A stretch of DNA of 64,000 nucleotides from the NCBI GenBank assembly GCA_039621445.1, contig CP154957.1, positions 27,884,541 through 27,948,540 on the forward strand, given 5' to 3'. Numbering within the stretch: position 1 is the first letter of the stretch; each line of letters starts with the position of its first letter. Origin of the DNA: Euglena gracilis. Its lineage: Eukaryota; Euglenida; Euglenophyceae; Euglenales. Shown piece after piece: positions 12,041 to 21,399 of this stretch. Made by a program: the position numbers and the translations under genes. Below the pieces are notes generated by a model, which was not told where the DNA came from, made no database searches, and worked only from the letters and a program-made list of their open reading frames with translations.

Positions 12041-12595
12041 CAGTCAAAATTGGTAGATTTTACACTTCTGAAGCCATGTTGCCCATCAATCGAAAGCTCT
12101 TCTCAAAGGCTTTTGACAGATGGCCACAGATTCAACCATAATGCACAGAGCTCTTATTTTCAGCGATCGTGTGTTCCAAAATTTGACATCTTAATTTGTC
12201 AAATCCCACAGCTCAGGTGCAATATAGCATATCAAATGAAAGCTCTCCCAAAGACCTTTCGCTTTGGAACCCACAGATCTCAGCCACACTGCACAGCGCT
12301 CTGAAAATCGGTGATTGCATCCCTGTTTGCAAATTCGAAATTCCACTTTTCACCTGCCATATTACCCCTTGATCGAAAGCCCTTCTCAAGGGCTTTCAGC
12401 AGATGGTTTTAGATTTCTGCCACGCTGCTATTTCAGAAAATACCCAAAATTGGCCAAAAGGAAATTATTTCACAAAAAAAACCAATTTCTGGCCGAAGAC
12501 CCCCAAAAAACTGCTCAGATATGATTACCACATGTCTACAAACCCTTTCGGACACTTTTTGACACTTTTTATTTTGGGTCCCTAGACTTCTTGAC
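12040..12595 (+). repeat. Dispersed repeat family 'GATCGAAAGC', plus-strand copy
   Basis: Clear similarity along its length to 24,655-25,205 (same strand) and to 19,890-20,500 (opposite strand). It has internal periodicity: ATCGAAAGCTCTTCTCAA, then GGCTTT(T/C)GACAGATGGCC, recurs about every 150-300 bp. One end reads CTGCTCAGATATGATT... followed by GGACACTTTTTGACACTTTT. It is diverged and non-coding, and its class is unknown. Confidence 0.75.
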
Positions 12596-12599
12596 TTCT

Positions 12600-13250
12600 G
12601 GCGTCTGCTGTCTGGTAGATGTTGGCCATTGCTTGGCTATTTCACAAAAAAGGGACACTGCAGACGCGGAGACGGTGGGACACTGCAAAGCGGAATGCAC
12701 CGGAAACAGGAACGGAACATCACCAAACGGGGGGGGGCAAAACGCTGATTTTTCGGCTCAAAAAACAGTTTTTCCTGGTCCGGGAGACAAAAAAAAAGGT
12801 TGTGGGCCAAAAAAAAATATTTTTTTCGACATTTTTGGGGAGAATCATACGCCGGGGTTGAGATGCAAGTGGAGCAGTGGAGGTTCTGCATGGGCCCAAG
12901 CCATTTTCCTTTAACTAGTTGGAAAGATGAGAGAACACCATCCCCTCCCCATGATGGGGGAACGGGAATAGCTCACTGTCACAGGCTGAGCTGGCGTTTT
13001 TTTTTTTTAAAAGGTGTTTTTTTTTGAAGAAGAAAAAAAACGGTGGAGAAGGCGGAGTAGGTGGCATAAACGAAACGTCCCACCTGACGCTCAAATTTTT
13101 CGACCTACATGAAAAGCAAATTAGAAACCCCCCAAAAATGGACGCCCCACCTGGATGTTGGTGGCATTAAATGAAAGAACTTTTTGCACCTTTGGCTTCT
13201 TTGCCTTTGGATCTTCATTTGGTGCGTGCAACTTCTCGCACTCATTTGCG
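12600..13250. other. Unassigned sequence
   Basis: No gene recognised. A short motif TAGCTCACTGTCA near 12,970 recurs at 31,692 and, inverted, at about 49,702. Confidence 0.4.
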
Positions 13251-13252
13251 TG

Positions 13253-13330
13253 CGACCGCACTGTAGTGCACCCGTGCACAGTGCACCCGTGAACGGTTCA
13301 CGTGTGCATTATAGTGCACCCTTGAACGGA
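13253..13330. repeat. Left palindrome cluster (GTGCACCCGTGAACGG)
   Basis: Several copies of GTGCACCCGTG(A)AC half-sites, including GTGCACCCGTGAACGGTTCA. The same half-sites return at 14,535-14,660, on the other side of the recombinase-like pseudogene. Confidence 0.85.
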
Positions 13331-13467
13331 ATAGGCCGTTTATTTATAATTTTTATACTTTAATTTTATAATTTTGTGGCTTCTTCTAATTCCCCACAGT
13401 GTAATGAAGCGCCTTGTCAATCTGATGGAAGCCTAGATGCCCCAGCCCCCCCCAAATAGACGATGTT

Positions 13468-14343
13468 TTGTCAGTTTTACGTGGTGCCGAATCCTTAGGA
13501 GTTGCAGCCGTGGATGCCCTTTTGGACTCCCTCCCCGGCAGTGATGAAAATGATGAAATAGGCCCCAAGAAACATACCGCTTTGAAGTGTTTTTTTTGGA
13601 GTACATTGAAATTTGCTCCCGGCATGCTGTTGTTTTTGGCTCCTTGGACAATGATTTTTTGGGATGGACACGATGGTGCATTGATGCACGTGAACTTTTC
13701 AAAACGCAGCAAGAAGCTAATGCCTGGGTAAAGACACGGCAGGACAAGGCAGGAAAAAATGGCAAGGTTCGCGCCATGCCAGTGGGCTCTTTTCGGGTAT
13801 TCGTCAATGCTGTGAGCAACATCTACAAGGTGGCTCCCAAATTTGCCATCATTGTACCCTCCTCCTGCACCCAGTTCCCAGCCGTCCGAAAAGGATTGGT
13901 TGACAGTAGAGCAACGCCTTGCTCTGGAGGCACGGGTTTGGTCTATTTGCAAAAGCATTTTTAATTTCTTTAACTTTTCAAGATTGCCGATCCGCCGCGC
14001 AAGCGCCGCATCAAGCTCGAGGATATAGGCGCCACAGACGACGGTGCGAGCTCCTCGCGGAACGCGGCAAAGTGGTCGGCTTATCTCAACTGGCACGCAC
14101 GCTGACCCCGCGCCAGAGGGCGCAACGGTTAACCAAATCCTTTCCGCTGTCCCCTCCATCTTCCCCCTAGAGCCTCGGTCTGTCATGTTGTGTCCGCGTT
14201 GTGGTGTGCGTGCTTTCAGCGACACTGACGTCCAGGCTGCAAAGAGTATCCGTTGTACTTTGTGTGGTAAAATATACCAATTTGTTTGTGCTGATCTGTA
14301 CCGTGCACCAAAAAAGGCGTGGATTTGTGAGGGCTGTCGTTGA
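13468..14343 (+). pseudogene. Tyrosine-recombinase-like element gene, internally deleted, with C-terminal zinc-ribbon
   Basis: Frame 13,468-13,590 then 13,587-13,870 encodes a segment with NDFLGWTRWCIDA. It aligns with the minus-strand pseudogene at 17.1-18.8 kb (DDCFLGWARWCIDA) and continues to a CTQFP motif that pairs with ASQFP there. It then jumps to KDWLTVEQRLALEARVW, which corresponds to the C-terminal DWMTPEERAEAERQVF of the paralogue, so the recombinase catalytic part is missing. After an AG (13,981) comes a basic PPRKRRIKLE segment (possible nuclear localisation signal), a stop, and finally a frame from 14,044 with four Cys pairs (CPRC, CTLC, C, CEGC), a zinc-ribbon-like end. A run of eight T near 13,588 is one frameshift site. 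Family assignment rests on the paralogue; the core-binding role is inferred. Confidence 0.55.
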
Positions 14344-14534
14344 GTTTCCCAATGTTTCCCATCTCTTACCATGCCAACAAAGGCATCGCGAGACTTTTCC
14401 TCGCACCCATACCGTTGAAAGAGCGTGCCAGTTTCTTGTGCCACTTTGCCGCCTCTCCTGTTGCATCAGGTCGGCTTCGTCATCGCATCAGTCTTCGTTT
14501 ATTCATGAAATCTAGCGTTTTTTCCTTCTCAATT

Positions 14535-14660
14535 CCGTTCACGGGTGAACTATAGTGCACCCGTGAACGGTTCATTAATTCCGTTCACGGGTGCACTATA
14601 GTGCACCCGTGAACGGTTCATTTGTGCACAAAAGTGCACCCGTGAACGGTCCCCGGTTTC
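14535..14660. repeat. Right palindrome cluster, perfect long palindrome
   Basis: Contains a perfect palindrome centred on GGGTGCACTATAGTGCACCC with CCGTTCAC/GTGAACGG arms, a near copy before it, and one diverged copy after it (GTGCACAAAAGTGCAC). The half-sites match the left cluster at 13,253-13,330. Confidence 0.9.
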
Positions 14661-14907
14661 TCATGTGGGGAAGCCCATGAATGGTTAACGGTTTTAAAAA
14701 TCTTTTTTGGTGAATGTGCTCAAAATTGACCATTTTTTGGGAACATCCAAAAAGTTGCTTGCGTTACTTGTGTGACGTCATTCTTTCCTCTAATTTTAGA
14801 TCCCAATTAGGAATTTGTGTGCCATTTGGGTCCAAAAATAGGTCCAATTAGGAATTTGGACAAATTATTCGTACTTTTGATTCCTAACTGAGTGGCAAAT
14901 TCCTAAT
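14661..14907. other. Unassigned spacer with TCCTAATT repeats
   Basis: Short degenerate units such as TTAGGAATTTG and CAAATTCCTAATTA, a background repeat also seen near 21,200, 22,430-22,620, 30,300-30,600 and 32,030-32,400. Confidence 0.5.
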
Positions 14908-14909
14908 TA

Positions 14910-15122
14910 CCACCTCCCCCCCCAATTGACCGTGGGAACTCTCCACGGGACCCCCCTTTTGGTCAAAAAGGGGGGGGGTTCAATTAGGGGGGGCGTCAAT
15001 TAGGGGGGGGGGTACCATCAATTAGGGGGGTGCTTCAGCACGGAAACCCCCCGGCAGTCAATTAGGGGGGGGGTTGAAAAAATTTTCCCCGGGGCGTTTG
15101 GTCAATTAGGGGGGGGAGGTGG
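14910..15122. mobile_element. Poly-C-ended MITE-like element, TA target site (213 bp)
   Basis: Left end CCACCT plus eight C and AATTGACC; right end is the complement with one extra T. TA flanks both ends (14,908-14,909 and 15,123-15,124). The interior holds further CAATTAGGGGGG units. Non-coding. Confidence 0.85.
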
Positions 15123-15124
15123 TA

Positions 15125-16290
15125 ATCCGAATTTTTTGGACATCTTTGAATCCCGAATCGGGTTCAGAGTGGGGTCGCGGGGGGTCACGGGGGGGGGGGG
15201 GGTTGCGGGGGCCCCCGAGGATGATTGGCTATGACGATCCCGGAGGTTGGTCGTTCAAAGGTCTTTTGACTAAAGGTCGGGCCGACCATGGTCGGCCAGA
15301 CCTGTCTGTTATCGACCATATGGTCGGCAACAACCAATGTGGTCGGTAGAAACGACCTCCATGGTTTTCCATTTCAGAAGCATACAAACCCTTGGCAAAA
15401 CCTTGTGGAACATACAGGGGGGCTATGTTGCCCACCACACACATATATACTAGGCCGACTAAGTTCATTGGAGGTGCGTGTTTTGGCTATCCTTGCCTTG
15501 CACACACAGGGTATTTTGTTATTTTGGGCTGGGGGTCCGGGGGGCAGCAGCCCCCCCCCCCCAGAGGAGGCCGTAGGCCGACTGCCTTCACCCCCCCCCT
15601 CAAAGTGCGCCAATTTTTTTGGCAAATTTGGGTTACCCCCCTCAAAGTGGCCACTTTCTTTTGGCGCCGAAGGTGCCAAAGCCCAAAAATTGACCCCCCC
15701 CCCCTAAATTGTCCCCCACCCCCATACTGTTCCCATTGGGCCTACAGGGTCCCAGGGACGGGAATCGCTCGGCGGGGGGGGGGGGGGGCGTGGTTGATGC
15801 TTTAAAAAGATGGCACAACATGCCGATCTTGTCCCCCAATCGGGTGATCATTGGTTAAACAAAAAATTGCTTAATAATTTTTATAACCATCTTTCAAAGG
15901 CACAGGTTAGACTGCAAAGACAGGTTAGACTTTGTTTTACATGCAACGACCTTTTTGGCTTTGCATCCTTTCTTCTCCCTGTCCATTTCCTTCCAAGAAG
16001 TTTGCCTTCAACAGAGTCATCTCCAATGACAAGGTCTTGCAACACTGAACAAGGGTGGGTGGCCGCAACCCACGAATTGAAAGTCAGTAGAGCTTGCTCC
16101 GGTTCCTCGTGCACATGTACTGCCAAATCACAATCCATGAGATCTAAAACAAAAAAAACAGTCAGATGGCTTCCACACTTGAGGGGAGTGTGGTTTTCCT
16201 TAAAAGTTTTGGAACGCCGGGGGGGGGATGCGGGGGGGGGGACTGGCCCCCAACATGGGCTCCTGGATCTGGCCCGGGGGGGGGGGGTTG
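15125..16290. other. Mosaic of dispersed repeat pieces
   Basis: Holds a GGCCGACCATGGTCGGCC palindrome (15,281-15,298), a piece of the CTTGCACACACAGGG repeat (about 15,495-15,530, cf. 25.2-25.7 kb), and a piece of the CCCTCACCCCCC family with a GGCGCCGAAGGTGCC hairpin (about 15,583-15,720). The 200-residue plus frame at 15,810-16,412 and its antisense frame show no recognisable domain. Confidence 0.5.
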
Positions 16291-16296
16291 TGGGGT

Positions 16297-16540
16297 TCGA
16301 CCATGGTCGGCCCACGGTCGCCTCGGTCGCCCTCGGTCGCCCTGGGTATTTCCTACTGAGTTTTTTTTTGCCATGTAGCGCCGTAGGCAACTGTTCGGCG
16401 GCCCTAAAATAACAAAATCCCTTGTGTGTGTAACTCCTTTTGTGTGTATGTTGCGCTAATTTGCCCGGTCGCGCATTTTTTGACATCGACCGACCCACGA
16501 CCGAGGGCGACCGAGGCGACCGTGGGCCGACCATGGTCGA
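16297..16540. repeat. Perfect 43-bp inverted repeats with a CCATGG palindrome
   Basis: 16,297-16,339 and 16,498-16,540 are exact reverse complements, each starting TCGACCATGGTCGGCCCACG and continuing with CCTCGGTCG repeats. The core palindrome also occurs alone at 15,281-15,298. C-runs and G-runs lie just outside both arms. Probably a foldback element; outer limits not defined. Confidence 0.85.
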
Positions 16541-16965
16541 CCCCCCCAACCCCCCCCCCCCCCGGCGCAAAACACCCCCTCCCAACATGCACCTTGTGTA
16601 TACATTCTGTTACTGCACATGAATGCAATTCTTTGATGACACTCAAATTTGTATGCATTTTCCTTGTGACGGGCAAAAAAAAACTTTCCCAGCCAAAATC
16701 TGGGATGGGGGGGGACGCAGGGGAACACCCCCTTGGAAATGGAAAGGGGTGGTGACGAAGGGGAGATCGTGGCCCAACTTCCCAATGTCTTTTTTGCCAC
16801 ACAAAATTTGAATGCATTTTTCCTTTGAATGACCCCAAAAAGATGCCCAAATCTAGGACGGGGGGGACGAGGGGAACACCCCTGTGGAGCTCTTTTTGAG
16901 TTTTTCTTGAAAAATGCGAATCCATGGAAGATTTGGAGTTTGGAAGGCTTTTTCTGATACGAAAT
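16541..16965. other. Unassigned sequence
   Basis: No gene recognised. Two similar ends, GGGGACG(C)AGGGGAACACCCC at about 16,710 and 16,863, suggest a local duplication. Confidence 0.4.
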
Positions 16966-16969
16966 CTGT

Positions 16970-17080
16970 GTCCAGAACACCAGTTCGCGCTGCCGCCCGA
17001 ACACGGTTCCGCGGCCCGAACCAGCATTCTGGTGTTCTGGAACACGGTTCCGCGGCCCGAACCGGCGTTCTGGACACAGG
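16970..17080. repeat. GC-rich palindromic array (CCCGAACCGGCGTTCTGG type)
   Basis: Repeated CCAGAAC...GTTC and CACGGTTCCGCGGCCCGAAC half-sites around Cys-Gly-rich palindromes. Related arrays lie at 19,835-19,890 and 28,015-28,185. This one adjoins the 3' end of the 17.1-18.8 kb recombinase-like pseudogene. Confidence 0.75.
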
Positions 17081-17129
17081 GGGTGGTTCGGGGGGGCGCG
17101 GGGGGGGGGGGGGGGGGGAACTATGGCCA

Positions 17130-18819
17130 ACTTCCCCCGCACATTTTCTTCGCCGCCACGTTGCGGGCGGCAGTTGCCGCACTGCTCCCCGCTTCGTCGA
17201 CATCTTCCAGCATTGGTACCCGCCTCCGGCGCTGCGGCGACCAAATCTGTGCACAATGTGGCAGCATTTCGGTTATTCTCACGAACAAAAACCTGTCGCT
17301 CTGCTTCTGCCCTTTCCTCGGGCGTCATCCAGTCAGTGGCAGATGGTTGGGTCAGGATCAGGTCCTCAATCCAGTCATCGTCCACATCGATGACGTCATT
17401 AGAAATTGGCGGTGGGGAAGGTGTGCGGGCACGCTCTTTTCCCTTCTTCCTGTATTTGGAGAGTTTTGAGTTTAGAAGCAGGTTGCAAGTCGCGGCACCT
17501 GTCTTGCGGCTCCTCCATCTTGGCTTGCAACGGAGCGGTTCTGGACATTAAAAAATCTGCGCCTGGGGCCTCCCCACCGTGCACTGTCCCCGCCTCACCA
17601 TCGGGTTCCATCTCCAGCTTTGGTCGTTTGACACCGGATGAAACCTTTGATGCCTTGATGGCCACATCACGGGACGATCTATGGTAGACTGCCAATGTCT
17701 GGGGGGCAACGTGAAATATCCTGGCACATTCGGCAATGGATAGTTCACCAGAGTTCAGCAGCCGAGACATCCCAGCTCGGCGTGCCAGGTCCTTGAAGGT
17801 CACCTTCGTCACCCACGCTGCAACGCCTCGGAAAAACTCGTCAGAGACAGGGAGAGGGGATAACGAAGTGGATGTGTTTCGCACGGAGCGAAACAAGTAG
17901 GCAGGGGACCCTGAAGGCACCGGGTGCGCCGATTGAGACAACAAATTCAACTGGGAGTCAATGGCTCGCACCGGACAAATTGCCGGATTGTCCCCAGTGA
18001 TGACGAGATTGGCCAGGAGTTGCTTGTCTGTGGCTGAAAGTTTCGGTTGATGGTTCTTCATTGACCCGACGACGACCTCGTAGGCCTTACGTCCGTCATG
18101 ATGCGGGGTTTGAAACTTTCCACCATCAACCTTTTCAGCACCTCTGCCCTGTACGCAGTTGAAAAACCAAGGACAAAACGTTCCGACGTTGGACTGCCAG
18201 CATGTGATTTTCCTCAACCGTGGACACCACTGATATCAATTCCTCCTCAGTGAGAACGGTGCTGGATGGATCCCCTTGCCATCCCGCAGCCTTCTCGTCC
18301 ATGGCTTTCGTCACCATAGGGGCAAAGAAAGCAAGGAATTTGGGGAATTGAGAAGCAGAGGAGGCCACAATTGGAGGTCCGTCACGGTCTGACACTTTAT
18401 ACAAAAAAACAAGGGCATTGAGGTATGTTAGACAAAACAGGCATGGAACAAACCCGAAAATCTGTTCCAGCTCTCTCCGTACGGGCAGCAACTCAGGCAA
18501 GTTGTTGCTCGGGTGTGGCGTACAACACCCAAGCATCAATGCACCAGCGGGCCCACCCCAAAAAACAGTCGTCCAACGTCGCGTGTTGTACCCCATGGGC
18601 TGCGCAAACCCCCATGTATTCTGTAAAACAATTCAGGGCAGCCATGCGGTCGCGACGGTAATCTTTTGCCGAGACCAGATCTGGGGGGGGGGGAAGTTCA
18701 CCAAACAAAGCATCAACTTCCTCAGATGGAGATTTCACCTTTTGGAGGGATTCCACAAACTGCTTGACAGTGGGAGGGGCAGGCATGCGGGCCTCAGCGA
18801 GGTTAGCCAGGCGCATCAT
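17130..18819 (-). pseudogene. Tyrosine-recombinase-like (Crypton-type?) pseudogene
   Basis: Read from the ATG at 18,819: an N-terminal segment ending DDCFLGWARWCIDA that fits a SAM-like core-binding region, then TGA at 18,493-18,495 where the paralogue at 13.7 kb has TGG (Trp). The frame resumes with SQFPKFLAFFAPM and LSLVFQLRTGQ, and after a one-base phase change (about 18,150) RGAEKV. TGQ-RGAE is where the first catalytic Arg of tyrosine recombinases sits. Further on, DLARRAGMSRLLNSGELSIA and FHVAPQTLAVYHR resemble the second Arg, His and nucleophile-Tyr motifs. After a last phase change (about 17,399) come DWMTPEERAEAERQVF and a Cys-rich tail. At least four disabling changes: one stop and three frame changes. 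Superfamily identity is moderately supported; the Crypton label is a guess. Confidence 0.55.
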
Positions 18820-18854
18820 GGCTGTGAAGTGTGTGAAGGCGTTTTTGAAACACG

Positions 18855-19170
18855 TTTTAGCATAATGCACACGTGTTACCAAAAAGTCTAAACACGCTTT
18901 CCGTAAATGTACACGTGTTACCAAAAGAGTAAACGCTTTCCTGCAGTGTACACGTGTTACCAAAAGGAGTAAACACGCTTTCCGTACAATGTACACGTGT
19001 TACCAAAAGAGTAAACACGCTTTCCTGCAGTGTACACGTGTTACCAAAAGGAGTAAACACGCTTTCCGTGCAATGTACACGTGTTACCAAAAGAGTAAAC
19101 ACGCTTTCCTGCAGTGTACACGTGTTACCAAAAGGAGTAAACACGCTTTCCGTACAATGTACACGTGTTA
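18855..19170. repeat. Tandem 41/43-bp repeat carrying ACACGTGT palindromes
   Basis: Two alternating monomers make an 84-bp dimer: ACACGTGTTACCAAAAG(G)AG, then TAAACACGCTTTCC with GTACAATGT or TGCAGTGT. Each monomer has the self-complementary ACACGTGT. The array lies immediately 5' of the minus-strand recombinase-like pseudogene. Because 84 is a multiple of three it creates a 28-residue repeating open frame, judged not coding. Confidence 0.9.
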
Positions 19171-19265
19171 CAAACACGGTACATTTGCAGTGTACCGTGT
19201 TTGTAACACGGTACAATTGCAATGTACCAAGGTACCCACCCCATTATTGTACACGTGTTTACTAT
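19170..19265. repeat. ACACGGTAC hairpins next to the ACACGTGT array
   Basis: ACACGGTACATTTGCAGTGT and ACCGTGTTTGTAACACGGTAC form an imperfect stem-loop series ending with GTACACGTGTTTAC. They look like diverged half-sites of the same array. Confidence 0.65.
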
Positions 19266-19348
19266 AATCGGCATTTTTTGCGCGAATCACGTGGACTTGA
19301 ACAAGGTTTTCACTACCGGTGTACATCGTGGACTCTTAACACGGTTTC

Positions 19349-19811
19349 AACATTGTTTCGTGTCCTGATCAGGCTTTTGCTTAAGGACCCCGGGGGGGGG
19401 GGTACTGGCTAGCCAATCGGCTAGACACTGGAAAAAGTGGACTAGCTAGACCCCCCTCCCCCCGGGGGGGGGGGGGTCCCCCGGACTGGAAAAATGAGGT
19501 TTTTAACAGGTTTTTGGCTGATTTTGTTCCAAAAATTCCCAAAAATGCCAAAAACGGGCATTTTTGGCCATTTTTGGGGGTCCCAAAAAAAATTTTCCAC
19601 CAGCTAGCCCTGCTAGCAGACCCCCCGGGGGTCTGCTAGAAATCCCACTAGCCAAATTTGGACTAGCTGCAGTCCAGCCCCCCCGGGGGGTACTGCAATC
19701 CCTTAAGCAAAAGCCTGGTCCTGATCCTGCTTTTTTACTAGGAAAACCGGGGGCGCCTTCGGCGCCCCCGGTTTTCCTGGTAAAAAAAAGCGGGATCAGA
19801 ACACGAAACAT
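19349..19811. mobile_element. Foldback element with GTTTCGTGT ends
   Basis: The left GTTTCGTGTCCTGATCAGGC pairs with the right GATCAGAACACGAAAC. Internally, GGCTTTTGCTTAAGG (19,370-19,385) pairs with CCTTAAGCAAAAGCC (19,698-19,712). A strong 24-bp-arm hairpin with a GGCGCCTTCGGCGCC core lies at 19,733-19,790. The interior carries C/G junction tracts and CTAGC repeats. Non-coding. Confidence 0.65.
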
Positions 19812-19834
19812 CTTATAGAAACCGTGTATTGGGG

Positions 19835-19890
19835 CTCTGGCTTCACGCCCGAACCGGCGTTCAGGACGCCGGTTCAGGCGGGAAACCGAC
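19835..19890. repeat. GC-rich palindrome (GAACCGGCGTTC)
   Basis: CGCCCGAACCGGCGTTC, AGGACGCCGGTTCAGGCGGG: the same half-sites as 16,970-17,080 and 28,015-28,185. With the array at 17.0 kb it brackets the 17.1-19.3 kb recombinase-like block. Confidence 0.7.
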
Positions 19891-20500
19891 GTCTTGGGGA
19901 CTCAAAATAAATAGTGCCAAAAAGTGTCCAAAATGGTTTGTAGACATGTGGCAATCATATTTGAGCAGTTTGGGGGGGGGGGTATCTGGCCAGAAATTGA
20001 GGTATTTTGTGCAATGATTTCCATTTGCCAAATTTGGGGAATTTCTGAAAAAGAATACCAATCAGCACGGCTAAAATCTCAGGCCATCTGCTGAAAGCCC
20101 TTGAGAAGACCTTTCAAACCAGGGGCAGCATGGTAGGTGAACAGTGGATTTTGGAATTTGCAAAGAGGGTCGGAACATGCGATCGGCAATTTTCAGGGCG
20201 ATGTGCAGTGTGGCTGGGGAGAGCTTTCAATTGATATGCGGTATGGCACCTGAGGTGTGAGATTTCACAGATGTCGGATTTTGGAATACGCAATCACTGA
20301 AAATAAGTGCGGTGTGCATCATCGCTGAATTCTGTGGCCATCTGTGAAAGCCTTGAGAAGAGCTTTCGATGGATGGGCAACATGGCATCAGATATGTGAA
20401 AACTTCAATCGGCCGATCAACATGACCATGCGCCCAAAGGAGGCGCATGGCGCATTGAAAAGAGCTTTCGATTGAGGGGTGAGTTTGCACCTGAACGATT
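19890..20500 (-). repeat. Dispersed repeat family 'GATCGAAAGC', minus-strand copy
   Basis: Reverse-complement relative of 12,040-12,595 and 24,655-25,205. Recognisable by GCCATCTG(C/T)(T)GAAAGCC...GAGAAG(A)GCTTTC and by GTGTCCAAAATGGTTTGTAG near its outer end. Confidence 0.75.
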
Positions 20501-20516
20501 GACAATGCCAGAGATA

Positions 20517-20751
20517 ACGTGACCCCCCCCCCGGACCCCCCTTCTAGCCAATTTGGGGGGGGGGACAATTAGGGGGGGTTACCCCTAAACCCCCCCTAAT
20601 TGGCCACCTGGACCCCGTCCTTCACAGTCGCGAACCCCCGTAAAACACCCGAATAAAGACATTTTCCCTTGAAATGAGTAACCCCCCCTTAATTTGGCCA
20701 CCTGCGCTCTGGCCAATTAGGTAGGGGGGGGACAAATAGGGGGGGTCACGT
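20517..20751. mobile_element. Poly-C-ended MITE-like element, TA target site (235 bp)
   Basis: Ends ACGTGAC plus a C-run, and a G-run plus GTCACGT; TA flanks both (20,515-20,516 and 20,752-20,753). The interior matches, in reverse orientation, 24,045-24,230 (shared AATTGGCCACCTGGACCCCG and ACATTTTCCCTTGAAATGAG). Confidence 0.85.
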
Positions 20752-20754
20752 TAC

Positions 20755-21235
20755 GCTCGCGATCGTCGGAATTCGGCGAAATCCAAAGCAGGGTGTCATC
20801 ACCATTACTCCCCCCCTAAACGACCTCCCCCCTAAGTGGCCCTCCGGGGTCTGGCCGGAAGGTCCACCGGAACATGGATAAATTCTTCGTAAGTTGAAAT
20901 GGTAAAAAAAAACACCTTATTTTTCCAAAAATGTGTGAGTCCGAAATGTGTCAGGTCCTTAGGTGGTGTGTCAGGGAGTGTCAGCTTGGGCTGTTTTGCT
21001 CCATGGGTTGGGTCCCAAACAGATGGCTACGGTGACTTTGGTGTCAGACCAAGGAGAAGATAGAGAGGACAGGAGTGTGAAGTGGGTAGGATTCATGTGG
21101 AGGGGGGTGGGTTAACCAAGGGAGCACACGGCTGGCCGACGGCGTGACGGAAGCCGGGTCAGGTTGTCTATCTCATATGGGAAGCAAATGCCTAAGTTGG
21201 CGTGCCAGTTCCGAATTTTGAGAGGCAAATTCCTA
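20755..21235. other. Unassigned sequence
   Basis: No gene. GAGCACACGGCTGGCCGACG (21,122-21,141) is one copy of a dispersed GTCGGCCAGCCGT motif also at 22,752-22,792, 30,050-30,092 and 32,493-32,530. Confidence 0.4.
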
Positions 21236-21239
21236 ATTT

Positions 21240-21375
21240 TAAACCGGCGTTTGAGACGCCGGGTTCAGGACAGAACCGGCGTCCCCCCCCCACGGGTTTT
21301 CTGGACGCCGGTTCTGTCCTAAAGCCCGGCGTTAGGAACGCCGGTTTTGTCCAAAGCTCGGCGTCCGGTTTTCAT
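21240..21375. repeat. CGCCGGTTCTGTCC palindrome array, left
   Basis: Alternating GACGCCGGTTCTGTCC and GGACAGAACCGGCGTC half-sites with CCCGGCGTT. A matching array lies at 22,275-22,410, so the 0.9-kb segment between is bracketed by the same palindromes. Confidence 0.8.
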
Positions 21376-21399
21376 TCCTAAAAATGTCACCAAACGTGC

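Noticed and set aside
13386-14444. 352-codon minus frame
   Set aside because: Antisense of the plus-strand recombinase-like pseudogene, whose sense reading has a paralogue at 17.1-18.8 kb.
15810-16588. 200-codon plus and 235-codon minus frames
   Set aside because: No recognisable motif; they overlap each other and run through C/G tracts and the 43-bp inverted repeats.
16456-17130. Long C-terminal extension of the minus frame ending at 16,456
   Set aside because: Beyond the block matching the paralogue it runs through G-tracts and palindromes; taken as chance open frame.
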